NCBI RefSeq assembly: GCF_900115505.1
Contig: NZ_FOWQ01000003.1
Span: 644,045 to 708,044 of the forward strand
DNA length: 64,000 nt
Direction of reading: 5' to 3'
DNA from: Geodermatophilus dictyosporus
GTDB lineage: Bacteria; Actinomycetota; Actinomycetes; Mycobacteriales; Geodermatophilaceae
Shown here: positions 33,892-43,918 of the stretch, one piece after another
Position numbering within the stretch: position 1 is the first letter of the stretch
Layout of the letters: each line of letters opens with the position of its first letter
The notes under the pieces: generated by a model
What the model saw: the letters and a program-made list of their open reading frames with translations, nothing else
What the model was told of the DNA's origin: nothing
The model's database searches: none
Position numbers and translations under genes: made by a program

Positions 33892-34794
33892 GTGCGCATC
33901 ACCCAGAGGGCCGTGGCGCAGACCGCGCTGCTCGGGCTCAACCGCAACCTCACCGAGCTGGGCAAGCTGCAGCAGCAGCTCACCTCCGGCAAGGTCGTCA
34001 GCAAGCCGTCGGACTCGCCGACCGGTGTCAACCGGGCCATGCAGATCCGGCAGGACCAGGCGGCGGTCACCCAGCAGGCGCGCAACATCTCCGACGCGCG
34101 GGCCTGGATGGACACCACCGACAGCACGCTGCGGACCGTGTCCGCCCAGGTGCAGCGGGTCCGGGACCTCACCGTCCAGGCGTCCAACGACGGTGCGCTC
34201 TCCGACAGCGGCCGCGCCGCCGTCGCCACCGAGCTCCGGGAGATCCGCAAGAGCCTGATCGGCCTGGCCAACACCGCGGTCGACGGCCGGCCGCTGTTCG
34301 GCGGGATCACCACCGGGGCCGCGGCCTACCTCGAGGACGGTACCTACGCCGGCGTCGGCGGCGCCGACGGCATCCCGGTCGTGGCGACCACGCGGCGGAT
34401 CGCGAACGGGGAGGACGTGCGCATCGACGTCACCGCGCCCGAGGTCTTCGGCGACCCCGCCGGTGTCGACCTGTTCGCGCTGGTGGGCAAGATCGCCGAC
34501 GACATCGGCAGCGACCCGGCCGCGCTCGGCAGCGACCTCGACGCGCTCGACGCCTCGCTCGACCGGCTGCTGACCGGCCTGTCGACGATCGGCGCCCGCG
34601 CGGCGCGGGTGGAGACCGCCGCGCAGACCAACACCGACGTCCAGCTCTCGCTGAGCAGGCAGCTGGCCGAGGTCGAGGACGTCGACCTGCCCAAGACGAT
34701 CATGCAGCTGCAGTTCCAGCAGACCGGCTACCAGGCGGCGCTCTCGGCCACCTCCCAGGTCATCCAGCCCTCGCTCGTGGACTTCCTGCGGTGA
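33892..34794 (+). CDS. flgL: Hook-filament junction protein FlgL (HAP3)
   Basis: A 300-aa flagellin-like protein. It starts MRITQRAVAQTALLGLNRNL, followed by LTSGKVVSKPSDSPTGVNRA typical of FlgL, and has the flagellin-type C-terminus (LPKTIMQLQFQQTGYQAALS). It starts five bases after flgK and its end overlaps fliW. It joins hook and filament. Confidence 0.95.
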   Translation: MRITQRAVAQTALLGLNRNLTELGKLQQQLTSGKVVSKPSDSPTGVNRAMQIRQDQAAVTQQARNISDARAWMDTTDSTLRTVSAQVQRVRDLTVQASNDGALSDSGRAAVATELREIRKSLIGLANTAVDGRPLFGGITTGAAAYLEDGTYAGVGGADGIPVVATTRRIANGEDVRIDVTAPEVFGDPAGVDLFALVGKIADDIGSDPAALGSDLDALDASLDRLLTGLSTIGARAARVETAAQTNTDVQLSLSRQLAEVEDVDLPKTIMQLQFQQTGYQAALSATSQVIQPSLVDFLR

Positions 34795-35195
34795 CGCTCG
34801 CCCCCGTCGCCACCCTGCCCCTGCTGGGCATGGTCACGCCGCTGCCCGGGTTCCCCGAGTTCCGCGACTACGTGCTCGTCACCGCCGACGGCGACGGGCT
34901 GCTGTTCTGGCTGCAGTCCCTGGACGTCGGCGGACCGCGGTTCCTGGTCATCCCCCCGGCCCGGTACTTCGCCGACTACGACCCCGTCCTCCCGGCCGCG
35001 CTGCTCGACGAGCTCGGCCTCGACGACCCCGCCGACGCACAGGTCTACGTGCTCGTGACCGTGCCGGCCGGGGGACCGTCGGCGGCGACGGCGAACCTGC
35101 GCGCCCCGGTGGTGGTCAACCCCGGCACCTGGCGGGCCGCCCAGGTCGTGCTGCCTGACGGACGTCATCCGATCCGGCGGCGCCTCTGCCGATGA
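34791..35195 (+). CDS. fliW: Flagellar assembly factor FliW
   Basis: A 134-aa protein with the FliW pattern (GMVTPLPGFPEFRDYVLVTA, LFWLQSLDVGGPRFLVIPPA and LRAPVVVNPGTWRAAQVVL). In Bacillus, FliW binds either flagellin or CsrA and so relieves CsrA repression of flagellin translation. The GTG at 34791 overlaps flgL and the gene is followed after 86 bases by csrA, the classical pairing. Confidence 0.94.
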   Translation: MTLAPVATLPLLGMVTPLPGFPEFRDYVLVTADGDGLLFWLQSLDVGGPRFLVIPPARYFADYDPVLPAALLDELGLDDPADAQVYVLVTVPAGGPSAATANLRAPVVVNPGTWRAAQVVLPDGRHPIRRRLCR

Positions 35196-35281
35196 TGGAG
35201 GGGACGGCGCACCCGCCGTCCTGGCCCGCCCCGGCGGGCACCGCCACGGAAGGCCGGACACACACCCATGGAGGGGTACCC

Positions 35282-35611
35282 GTGCTCACACTGACCCGCA
35301 GCGTCGGCGAGACGATCCGCATCGGCGACGACATCGAGGTGCACGTCGTCGAGGTGCGCGGCGGCACCGTCCGCCTCGGCTTCAAGGCGCCCCGCGAGGT
35401 GACCATCCACCGCGAGGAGGTCTACCGGCAGATCGCCGAGGCCAACCTGCTCGCCGCGCAGGTCACCGCCGACACGCTCGGCGCGCTCGCCGCCTTCGCA
35501 CCGCCCACCGACGGTGACGCCGACACCGGGAACGGCGCCGGCACCGCTCCGGCAGCCGCTCCCCAGCGGGCCGCGCGGGGCTCCGCCTCGCCGGGGGGCC
35601 GCGCCCGCTGA
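35282..35611 (+). CDS. csrA: Carbon storage / flagellin translation regulator CsrA
   Basis: A 109-aa RNA-binding protein. The first ~60 residues are the CsrA domain (VLTLTRSVGETIRIGDDIEV, VRLGFKAPREVTIHREEVYR). The remaining ~50 form an Ala/Gly/Pro-rich tail not found in the usual 61-75-aa proteins. The GTG at 35282 follows GGAGGGG at 35270-35276; that Shine-Dalgarno itself carries GGA, so autoregulation is possible. It is predicted to repress fliC translation and to be released by FliW. Confidence 0.94.
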   Translation: MLTLTRSVGETIRIGDDIEVHVVEVRGGTVRLGFKAPREVTIHREEVYRQIAEANLLAAQVTADTLGALAAFAPPTDGDADTGNGAGTAPAAAPQRAARGSASPGGRAR

Positions 35612-35632
35612 CGACTCGCCACGGACGCCGGC

Positions 35633-35665
35633 CCGGCGCCTCGGCAACTCTCGCCGTGGCGCCGG
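35633..35665 (+). terminator. Terminator-like hairpin after csrA
   Basis: CCGGCGCC (35633-35640) pairs with 35658-35665; a T-T mismatch and an inner CGGC/GCCG stem continue it around a seven-base loop. It starts 22 bases past the csrA stop and separates the flgN-csrA unit from the unknown genes downstream. Confidence 0.55.
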
Positions 35666-35689
35666 CCCGCCGGGTCCGTCCGGTCGCCG

Positions 35690-35709
35690 TCGTCAGCAAC
35701 AACTGACGA
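35690..35709. promoter_or_regulatory. Short palindrome upstream of the unknown gene at 35811
   Basis: TCGTCAG (35690-35696) and CTGACGA (35703-35709) form an exact 7-bp inverted repeat around CAACAA. It lies about 100 bases before the next start codon in the only non-coding gap of this cluster, a plausible operator. No regulator can be assigned. Confidence 0.3.
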
Positions 35710-35810
35710 AGGTGGCCCCGCACATTGCGTAGGGCACGGCGAGTTGTGTGCCCGTCACCGTCCGCTCATCCGCCAGAGTTGCCCCGAGCACGTCACAGGG
35801 GGCGATGAAC

Positions 35811-36263
35811 ATGCGACAGAGCGTTGCAGCAGTGCAGGGGTCCGGCGTCGAGGCCGGCACCGGTCCGACGGCCGACACCGTCGTCGTGCACGTCCAGCTC
35901 CGCCCGCGGAGCGGGTCCACCCGCCGCTGCCTCGCCGAGCTGGCCGCGCTGGCCGCCGCGCACCCCGCCGTCGGCTTCGGCGTCAGCGGCCTCGGCAAGG
36001 ACGACCGCGTCGTCCGCGTCACCGTCGGCGTCGAGCTCGGCCCCCGCGAGGCCATCGCGCGCTTCTCGCCGCAGGCCCAGGCCGCCTACGCCTTCGTCAG
36101 CGACCTCTTCACGGTCCTCTACGACCACATGCCGGTCTACGCCGCCGAGCCCGGCCCCGCCGAGCGCGCCGCCGCGGAGGCCCTCCTCGTCGCGGCCGAC
36201 CCCGAGGTCGCCCCCGTGCCGGGCCCCCGCTCACCGATGGCGGACGAGCGCGTCGCGCTCTGA
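35811..36263 (+). CDS. Unknown 150-aa protein, first gene of the post-csrA cluster
   Basis: The ATG at 35811 has AGGGGG at 35797-35802 as Shine-Dalgarno; an ATG six bases earlier is too close to it. After ~25 flexible residues comes a compact alpha/beta domain (TVVVHVQLRP strand, a Leu/Ala helix, then GFGVSGLGKDDRVVRVTVGV), a pattern reminiscent of small ferredoxin-like or ACT-like domains. A helix with FSPQAQAAYAFVSDLF and an Ala/Pro tail follow. I do not recognise the family. A hairpin (36273-36294) separates it from the sigma-like gene. Confidence 0.7.
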   Translation: MRQSVAAVQGSGVEAGTGPTADTVVVHVQLRPRSGSTRRCLAELAALAAAHPAVGFGVSGLGKDDRVVRVTVGVELGPREAIARFSPQAQAAYAFVSDLFTVLYDHMPVYAAEPGPAERAAAEALLVAADPEVAPVPGPRSPMADERVAL

Positions 36264-36272
36264 AGCCCCTTC

Positions 36273-36294
36273 CCGAGGGGCCGTCGCCCCTCGG
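36273..36294 (+). terminator. Hairpin between the 150-aa gene and the sigma-like gene
   Basis: CCGAGGGGC (36273-36281) and its reverse complement (36286-36294) form a perfect 9-bp stem with the loop CGTC, nine bases past the stop. It may act as a terminator or attenuator. Confidence 0.5.
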
Positions 36295-36328
36295 CCGTCG
36301 CCTTCCCCGCGATCGCCCAGGAGTACCG

Positions 36329-37411
36329 GTGACCCAGCCTGCCCCCGCCCCGTCCGCCGACACCCGCGCGCCGCTCGTCTTCGGCGGTGTCCCCGAGGCC
36401 GAGGGCTTCGCCGGGGTGCCCATCACGCCGCGCGACCGGGTGCACTTCCGCGCCGACCGGGAGCTCCCGCTCGCGCGCCTGCGCGCCGACCTCCCCGACG
36501 GGGTGAGCGTCAGCCACGACGAGGGCGAGGGGCTGTACCGGGTCGACGGGCCCTGCGGCCAGGGCGCCGTGCTCGCCGACTGGGTCCGCGCCTGGTGCGC
36601 CACGCACGGCGCCACCACCGTCGGCCTGCGCGCCGAGGCCGACGTCCGCCGGCGCGCGCCGCGCGACCTGCCGCCGGCCTTCCTCGAGGACCTGTGCCGC
36701 CACTACATGCCGGTCAGCCTCAAGCGGCTGCAGCGCAACATGAGCACGATCCGGCTGCACCTGCCCGACCCCGACGACCTCGCCCAGCAGGTCGCCGAGT
36801 GGATCCTCAAGGCCGTCGGCCAGTACGACGAGACCAAGGGCGTCCCGTTCGGGGCCTTCCTGGCCACCCAGCTGTCCAAGTGGGTGCACGACCTGGGCCG
36901 CAACGCGCACGGCCGGACGGCGGCCGACACCGAGAACCGGCAGCAGAAGGCGGTCGCCGCCTTCCAGGCCGAGCACCAGCGGCGGCCCACGGAGCGGGAG
37001 CTCGCCGCCTACATGGGGCAGAGCGTGGCCACCCTGCGCCGCAACTCGCAGACCGTCGCCACCCTCAACGGGCTGCGCAACCTGCAGTCGCTGGACGGCA
37101 CGCCGGACGCGACCGAGGTGCTCCTGCCCGACTCCGACGAGGCGCCAGACCAGATCATGGACGAGGCCGAGCAGACCCTGCTCTCGCACGCGCTGACCGC
37201 CGCGTGCGCGCCCGACCCCACCGCCGCGCGGGGCCAGCGGGCCGCCCAGCCCAACGTCCTGGGCTGGGCCACCTGGTACCTGACCACCTGGGGCGGGCAG
37301 ACCAAGACGCAGGTCTCGGCCGACCTCGGCACCTCGGTGCGCAACATGAACGTGCACGCCGACCGCGTCGAGCGGGCGCTGAAGGACCGGCTGGCCGAGC
37401 TCAGCGAGTAG
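36329..37411 (+). CDS. Sigma-70-like protein of unknown target with an extra N-terminal domain
   Basis: A 360-aa protein. The N-terminal ~120 residues are unrecognised. Residues about 150-195 resemble sigma region 2 (WILKAVGQYDETKGVPFGAF, then LSKWVHDLGRN). Residues ~215-245 resemble region 3 (QRRPTERELAAYMGQSVATL and an LQSLD segment). The C-terminus has a helix-turn-helix like region 4 (KTQVSADLGTSVRNMNVHAD). The GTG at 36329 follows CAGGAG. It could be an alternative sigma factor or a sigma-derived regulator; it lacks the canonical region 2.4 residues I would expect, so the role is uncertain. Its position beside the flagellar regulon suggests a link. Confidence 0.65.
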   Translation: MTQPAPAPSADTRAPLVFGGVPEAEGFAGVPITPRDRVHFRADRELPLARLRADLPDGVSVSHDEGEGLYRVDGPCGQGAVLADWVRAWCATHGATTVGLRAEADVRRRAPRDLPPAFLEDLCRHYMPVSLKRLQRNMSTIRLHLPDPDDLAQQVAEWILKAVGQYDETKGVPFGAFLATQLSKWVHDLGRNAHGRTAADTENRQQKAVAAFQAEHQRRPTERELAAYMGQSVATLRRNSQTVATLNGLRNLQSLDGTPDATEVLLPDSDEAPDQIMDEAEQTLLSHALTAACAPDPTAARGQRAAQPNVLGWATWYLTTWGGQTKTQVSADLGTSVRNMNVHADRVERALKDRLAELSE

Positions 37412-37562
37412 CGGGCGAAACGGATCCGATCGGTCCGCCGGATCCGGGTCCATCCGGGTCCGGACCTGCCGATACCGAGAGCGTGACCGCGAGTCCTGCC
37501 CGATCCCGCGCCGCCGGCGCCGGAGGGGCCGACCCGCACAGCCGTCCGGGGGGAGGTGCACG

Positions 37563-37907
37563 GTGAGCGTCCTGCCCGCCGGCGACCCCGCCGCCGCGGC
37601 GCTGCTCCCGCACTGGCTGTCGGAGGAGGACCGCGGCGACCTGGCCGCCGTCGTCCGCGCAGCGCTGACCGAGCCGGGGGTGCACCCGGTCGCCGCGGTG
37701 CACCTGGCCGACGTGCTCACCGAGCTGCACGTGGCCGCCGCCCGCGACGCCGTCTGGCCCGGGCCCGCCGCGCGCGTGCGCCGGGTGACCGGCTGGGCCG
37801 ACGACGTGCTGCCGGTGCGGCTCTCGGCCGCCGAGCTCGACAGCGTCCTGGACCTGACCGCGCTGCCGTTCGCCCTGCGCACCCTCCTCGGGAGTCGCCG
37901 CCCGTGA
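37563..37907 (+). CDS. Unknown 114-aa helical protein
   Basis: The GTG at 37563 follows a strong Shine-Dalgarno (GGGGGGAGGTG). The protein is helical and Leu/Ala-rich without a membrane segment (HWLSEEDRGDLAAVVRAALT and LSAAELDSVLDLTALPFALR). No family is recognised. Its stop overlaps the GTG of the next gene (GTGA), so the two are translationally coupled and their products may interact. A GCCGATAC at 37468-37475 upstream is a weak promoter candidate with a poor -35. Confidence 0.6.
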   Translation: MSVLPAGDPAAAALLPHWLSEEDRGDLAAVVRAALTEPGVHPVAAVHLADVLTELHVAAARDAVWPGPAARVRRVTGWADDVLPVRLSAAELDSVLDLTALPFALRTLLGSRRP

Positions 37908-38662
37908 GCCCCGAGCACCCCCGCTCCCGTGCCGGCCTGCTGCAGCGGCTGCGGCCCCGGCCGGTCGACGTCGACCTCCTGCACGAGACCGCCACCGCCG
38001 TGCTCCCGGGCCTGGCGACCGGCCGGCTGCGCGCCGCCGTGCTGGCCGATCCCGCCCGCGGCCCCGTGCTGGTCCTCGCCGAGGACGAGCGCCGGGTGCG
38101 CACCCCGCTGCGTGACCTCGCCGAGGACATGACCGACGCCGGCGTGCCGCCCACCACCGCCGCGGTCGCCGCCGCGCTCACCGACCTCGTCGCCGCCCGC
38201 CCGGTCAGCGACGGCGCGGCCGCCACGGCCGGCGTGGCCGTCCTCGACTGGACCGACCGGGCCCGTGCCGCCGTCGGCTGGCGGGTCGTCGTCCGCCGGG
38301 GGGAGCGCACCGTCGGCTGGACGCCGTCGGACCGCGCCGACGCCGCCGTCGTCGGCCGCACCCGGACCGCCGCGCTCGCGCGCGCCGCCGAGGCCGGGGG
38401 CGTGCTGCGGGTCGAGGGGCCGGTGGTGCTGTGGTCGCACCCCGGCGCGCCGATGCTGGCCTCGGCGGCCCTGGCCGACCCCGCCCGCCTGCTCGCCCGC
38501 ATCGCCGACGCCGGGCTCCGCCTGGTCGAGCCGCACGTCGTGGTGACGCCGATGCGGCCGATGGCGTGCGCCTCCGCGGCCGTCGCCGCGCGGCTGGGCG
38601 AGACCGGCGAGGCCTGCGTGCGCCTGCCCTGGTCGCGCCTGCCCGACCTCCGCTGGCTGTAG
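37904..38662 (+). CDS. Unknown 252-aa protein coupled to the 114-aa gene
   Basis: The GTG at 37904 overlaps the preceding stop. The sequence is Ala/Arg/Val-rich, alternating helices and strands, with no membrane segment or signal peptide and no recognised catalytic motif. Noticeable segments are AVLDWTDRARAAVGWRVVVR, WSHPGAPMLASAALADPARL and the C-terminal LPWSRLPDLRWL. I cannot assign a function. It closes the four-gene cluster after csrA and converges on the wall peptidase gene 15 bases away. Confidence 0.6.
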   Translation: MSPEHPRSRAGLLQRLRPRPVDVDLLHETATAVLPGLATGRLRAAVLADPARGPVLVLAEDERRVRTPLRDLAEDMTDAGVPPTTAAVAAALTDLVAARPVSDGAAATAGVAVLDWTDRARAAVGWRVVVRRGERTVGWTPSDRADAAVVGRTRTAALARAAEAGGVLRVEGPVVLWSHPGAPMLASAALADPARLLARIADAGLRLVEPHVVVTPMRPMACASAAVAARLGETGEACVRLPWSRLPDLRWL

Positions 38663-38677
38663 AGGACTCCGTCGCCG

Positions 38678-40585
38678 CTAGTCGACCAGGTCGCCGAACT
38701 CCCAGTGCCAGGGCTCGGGCTTCTCGCCGCCGGGCCGCGCCCAGTCGGGGTTGACGAAACCGAACGCACCGGCGTGCTGGGTCATCCAGGTCCACTGCGG
38801 GGTGCCCGCGACGTTGATCCCGCCGCACAGGTCCACCGCCAGCGCCCACCCGTGGTTCGACGTCCCCGGCACCGCGGCCAGCGCCGGCTTGCGGCGGAAC
38901 GCGTCCACCTGCGCGGCCATCGACCGGTAGGAGTCGGTGATGCACAGCGGGGTGCCGAACGCCGCCTGGTAGGCCTGTGCCAGACCCGCGTAGCCGGCCG
39001 CGGCGTCGCAGCGCAGCGCGTGGCCGCGGGCGACCGGGCACAGGGCCGCCGTCGGGATCCGGCCGTTGGACCAGCCGCCCCACGCGGGGCTCACCGGCCC
39101 GGCCGGCGCGGGCACGGCACCGCAGGCACCCCGGCCCGACGTCGACGCCGGCAGCGGCGCGTTGGGCTCGGCGGGCGCGGGCAGGGTCACCCGGACGGCG
39201 CGGGCGTCCGCGGGCATCGACCGGACGCCCACCTGGTAGCTCGCGGCCGAGGCGCCGAGCACGTCGTCCCCGCCGAGGTAGAGGCCGACGTCGAGGCCGC
39301 CGTCGGAGACCACCAGGTCGCCGACCTGCAGCTGCGACGCGGGCACCACGGTCGCGGCGGCCCACTGCCCGGCGGCGGTGGCCGGCAGCGCGTACCCGCC
39401 GAGCAGGAAGGAGGCGGCCACGAGTCCGCCGCAGTCGTAGGTGTCGGGCCCGGCGGCGCCGGCGACGTAGGGGCGGCCCGCCTGGGCCAGCGCGCTGCTC
39501 ACCGCGGCCACGGTCTCGGCGGGCAGCACGGTCACCGGGCGGTTGCCGGCCACGGCCCACGCCACGCCGGGCACGGCCTGCCCCGCGGCGTCGAGCGCGG
39601 GGGAGAAGCCCTCGGGCAGCGCGGCGGGGTCGGCCAGCTCGGCCGCCGACGGCGGCTCGACGCCGGCGGTCGCCAGCTCGGTGAGGTGGCCCTGCCAGCG
39701 CTGCAGGGCGGCGGCGTTGCGCGCCTGCTGCTCGCCCGCGGCGGGCACGGTGCCCAGGGCGGCCAGCTGGACGGAGACGTCGAGCCCCAGGTCACCGGCG
39801 GTCGCCCGGATGCCACCCAGCAGGGACCGGGCCTGCGCGGTGGCCGAGTCGACGGCGGCCCGCGCGGCGGCCACCCGCGCCGCGGCAGCCTGCGCGGCGG
39901 CCTCGGCGCGCTCGGCGCGGGCGACCGCCGCCTCGCGGTCGCCGGCGGCGCGGTCGGCCAGCGCCTGCCGGTACAGGACGTCGGGGGTGCCGGCGGGCGC
40001 GGTGGCGTCCAGGCCGAGCACCGGCATGCGGGTCAGGGCGGAGGCGCGGTAGAGGTCGGCCGCGGCGGCGCCCACGGCGGCCTGCTCGGCGGCGACGGCC
40101 GCGCGGGCGCCCTCCTCGGCGGCGACGGCCTGCTCCACGGCCGCCCGGCGACCGGTGATCTCGGTCTGCAGCCGGCGGTAGGCGTCGGCGTCCTGCAGCA
40201 GCGTGCTCCGGGCGGCCAGCGCCAGGCCGGCGGGGTCACCGGGCACGGTGGCCGCCCCGGGGGCGGAGGTCGCAGGGGCCAGCAGCACGGTGAGCACCGG
40301 CACCAGCAGGGTGGCCAGGCCGACGACGAGCAGCCGGGCGCGCCAGGGGCCGCGCGTGCCGGTGGGCCGGGGAGCCGGCCGCGCGGCCGGGCGGCGACGG
40401 GTCGACGTCCGCGTGCGGCCCGTGGCCGGCCGGGTGGGGCGCGGGCGGGCACCGGCGGGAGCACCGGCGGCGGCGCGGGCGGCGAGCAGGGCCCGCAGCG
40501 CCTCGGCCTCGCGGGCGGTCAGCTCGCGGCGGGGGGCGGGGACACCGGTGGTCCGCGGGGAGGCGGTGGTGCGGGGTGCGGGCAC
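38678..40585 (-). CDS. Membrane-anchored wall protein: coiled coil, degenerate NlpC/P60 domain, VanY-type D,D-carboxypeptidase
   Basis: A 635-aa protein. The N-terminal ~80 residues are Arg/Pro-rich and cytoplasmic. One membrane helix follows (residues about 84-105), then a long Ala-rich coiled coil (about 130-260). An NlpC/P60-like domain near 360-450 has the Cys (TYDCGGLVAASF) but the usual HVGIYLG reads DVGLYLGG, so the catalytic His is missing. The C-terminal ~150 residues are a VanY domain with SNHGWALAVDL and EPWHWEFGD, carrying the zinc ligands. It probably trims peptidoglycan peptides outside the cell. The start is the GTG at 40585, after GGGGGAT. Confidence 0.83.
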   Translation of the reverse strand: MPAPRTTASPRTTGVPAPRRELTAREAEALRALLAARAAAGAPAGARPRPTRPATGRTRTSTRRRPAARPAPRPTGTRGPWRARLLVVGLATLLVPVLTVLLAPATSAPGAATVPGDPAGLALAARSTLLQDADAYRRLQTEITGRRAAVEQAVAAEEGARAAVAAEQAAVGAAAADLYRASALTRMPVLGLDATAPAGTPDVLYRQALADRAAGDREAAVARAERAEAAAQAAAARVAAARAAVDSATAQARSLLGGIRATAGDLGLDVSVQLAALGTVPAAGEQQARNAAALQRWQGHLTELATAGVEPPSAAELADPAALPEGFSPALDAAGQAVPGVAWAVAGNRPVTVLPAETVAAVSSALAQAGRPYVAGAAGPDTYDCGGLVAASFLLGGYALPATAAGQWAAATVVPASQLQVGDLVVSDGGLDVGLYLGGDDVLGASAASYQVGVRSMPADARAVRVTLPAPAEPNAPLPASTSGRGACGAVPAPAGPVSPAWGGWSNGRIPTAALCPVARGHALRCDAAAGYAGLAQAYQAAFGTPLCITDSYRSMAAQVDAFRRKPALAAVPGTSNHGWALAVDLCGGINVAGTPQWTWMTQHAGAFGFVNPDWARPGGEKPEPWHWEFGDLVD

Positions 40586-40750
40586 TGCGGATCCCCCGGG
40601 CGTCTCGACTGGCGTGGCCGGCTCCGCGGCGGACGTGCCGTGGAGCGCTCGCCGTCAGATCGACGCGGCGGGGGACCCGGAGGAGGGAGGGGGGAGGCGG
40701 TCTCACCCCGGGGGGTGAGGGGGGCAGCCCGGACGGGGGCGGGAGGGCGC

Positions 40751-40948
40751 TCAGCGGTCGGGTGGCCACCAGGCGCCGTGGCGGGGCACCAGCGCGATGC
40801 GGTGCTCCGCCCCGTCCTCGGTGGAGACGACGAGCTCCACGGCGGTGACCGCCACCGTGGACTCGTCGTCGAGGCGCAGCAGCCGCCCGGTCGCCAGCGG
40901 CACCGGTGGCAGGACCAGGGCGTCCTCGCCGGGCGGCTCGCTGCCCAT
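40751..40948 (-). CDS. Small 65-aa protein downstream of citrate synthase
   Basis: The ATG at 40948 lies 11 bases after the gltA stop in the same direction. The product is a small beta-rich protein ([20 protein letters not shown] and [20 protein letters not shown]), with no membrane segment and no known motif. It is probably co-transcribed with gltA. Codon usage fits coding sequence, but the family is not recognised. Confidence 0.5.
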   Translation of the reverse strand: MGSEPPGEDALVLPPVPLATGRLLRLDDESTVAVTAVELVVSTEDGAEHRIALVPRHGAWWPPDR

Positions 40949-40959
40949 GCCCGCCCGGG

Positions 40960-42276
<1,317 letters not shown>

Positions 42277-42367
42277 CGCATCGCGACGCTACTGGCGTCG
42301 GGGCTCCGCGACGACAGGTAGCCGTCCGCGAGGGTGGGCCCGGCGCCCGCCGGCCCAGCCCCGGACG

Positions 42368-43762
42368 TCAGGGGTGGGTCATGGACAGCACGTCGAGGGC
42401 CTCGTCGAGCTGCTGCTCGGTGAGCTTCCCCTGCTCGACGTAGCCGCGCTCCACCACGACCTGGCGGATGGTCTTCTGCTCGGCCAGCGACTGCTTGGCG
42501 ACCTTGGCCGCCTCCTCGTACCCGATGTACTTGTTCAGCGGCGTCACGATCGACGGAGAGGACTCCGCGTACTCGCGGCACTGCTCGACGTTGGCCACGA
42601 TCCCGTCGACGCAGCGGTCGGCGAGCAGCCGGCCGACGTTGGCCAGCAGCCGGATCGACTCCAGCACGTTGCGGGCCATCAGCGGCAGCGTCACGTTGAG
42701 CTCGAAGACGCCGGTGGTGCCGGCGTAGGTGACCGCGGCGTCGTTGCCGATCACCTGGGCGCCCACCTGGATCACCGCCTCGGGGATCACCGGGTTCACC
42801 TTGCCCGGCATGATCGAGCTCCCCGGCTGCAGGTCGGGCAGCTGGATCTCGCCCAGGCCGGTGCGCGGGCCCGAGCCCATCCACCGCAGGTCGTTGGCGA
42901 TCTTCACCAGGCCGACGGCGATGGTCTTCAGCTGGCCGGAGGCCTCGACGAGCGCGTCGCGGGAGCTCTGCGCCTCGAAGTGGTCGCGCGCCTCGGTGAG
43001 CGGCAGGTCGAGCTCGGTGGCGAGCGTCTCGATGATCGCGGCGGCGAACCCGGGCGGGGTGTTGATGCCGGTGCCGACGGCGGTGCCGCCCAGCGGCAGC
43101 TCGCCGATGCGCGGCAGCGAGGACTGCAGCCGCTCGACGCCGTAGCGCACGGCCGCGGCGTACCCGCCGAACTCCTGGCCCAGGGTGACCGGGGTGGCGT
43201 CCATGAGGTGGGTGCGGCCGCTCTTGACGACCTCGGCGAACTCCTCGGCCTTGCGCGACAGCGAGGCATCCAGGTGCTGCAGCGCCGGGATGAGGTCGCG
43301 CACGATCGCCCGGGTGGCGGCCACGTGGATGGCCGAGGGGAACACGTCGTTGGACGACTGCGAGGCGTTGACGTGGTCGTTGGGGTGCACCGGCGTGCTC
43401 GTGGCCTCGGTGGCCAGGGTCGCGACGACCTCGTTGGTGTTCATGTTGCTCGACGTCCCCGAGCCGGTCTGGAAGACGTCGATGGGGAAGTGCTCGTCCC
43501 ACTTCCCGGACGCGACCTCGCCGGCGGCGTCGGCGATCGCCCGGGCGACGTCGCCCGGGAGGACACCGAGGTCGGCGTTGACGCGTGCGGCGGCACCCTT
43601 GATGGCGGCCAGCGCGGCGATGAGCTCGCGCTCGATGGGGGTGCCGGAGATCGGGAAGTTCTCGACGGCACGCTGGGTCTGGGCCCGCCACTTGGCCCAG
43701 GCGGGAACGCGGACCTCCCCCATGGAGTCTCGTTCGATGCGGTGGTCCTGCTCCGTGGCCAC
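42368..43762 (-). CDS. fumC: Class II fumarate hydratase
   Basis: A 464-aa enzyme converting fumarate to malate. It has [13 protein letters not shown] near the N-terminus, the [19 protein letters not shown] region, TxHLMDA ([20 protein letters not shown]) and the family signature [11 protein letters not shown] near residues 313-323. The GTG at 43762 was chosen for its GGGAG Shine-Dalgarno; an ATG at 43723 is possible. It is the second TCA gene here, upstream of gltA. Confidence 0.97.
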   Translation of the reverse strand: MATEQDHRIERDSMGEVRVPAWAKWRAQTQRAVENFPISGTPIERELIAALAAIKGAAARVNADLGVLPGDVARAIADAAGEVASGKWDEHFPIDVFQTGSGTSSNMNTNEVVATLATEATSTPVHPNDHVNASQSSNDVFPSAIHVAATRAIVRDLIPALQHLDASLSRKAEEFAEVVKSGRTHLMDATPVTLGQEFGGYAAAVRYGVERLQSSLPRIGELPLGGTAVGTGINTPPGFAAAIIETLATELDLPLTEARDHFEAQSSRDALVEASGQLKTIAVGLVKIANDLRWMGSGPRTGLGEIQLPDLQPGSSIMPGKVNPVIPEAVIQVGAQVIGNDAAVTYAGTTGVFELNVTLPLMARNVLESIRLLANVGRLLADRCVDGIVANVEQCREYAESSPSIVTPLNKYIGYEEAAKVAKQSLAEQKTIRQVVVERGYVEQGKLTEQQLDEALDVLSMTHP

Positions 43763-43918
43763 GCTGGCTCCCGTGTGGTGTCGGTGGGATCTGTGCTGCA
43801 CGCGTGACCCTAGAAGCACCCCGTCCTCCCCACTCCTCCCAGGCCCGGAGCGGGACCCGGGAGGCAGCTCCGGCAGGCCCTACGGTCCCCCGGACGTCCC
43901 CAGCCCCGAGGAGGGCCC

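Noticed and set aside
35641..35651. GGCAACTCTCG shared with the region near 52765 as a common regulatory motif
   Set aside because: The first copy is the loop side of the csrA terminator hairpin, and the second has no comparable structure. Two short matches in 64 kb are weak evidence.
37448..37475. GCCGATAC upstream of the 114-aa gene as a flagellar promoter
   Set aside because: The best -35 (TCCATCCG with an 11-base spacer) differs in the core and spacing. The area is full of GGATCC/GGGTCC repeats that create such matches easily.
40586..40750. G-rich stretch around 40660-40740 as a G-quadruplex or hidden gene
   Set aside because: There are G-runs but in a 74%-GC-like background they are expected. 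No frame with coding character or start signal was found.
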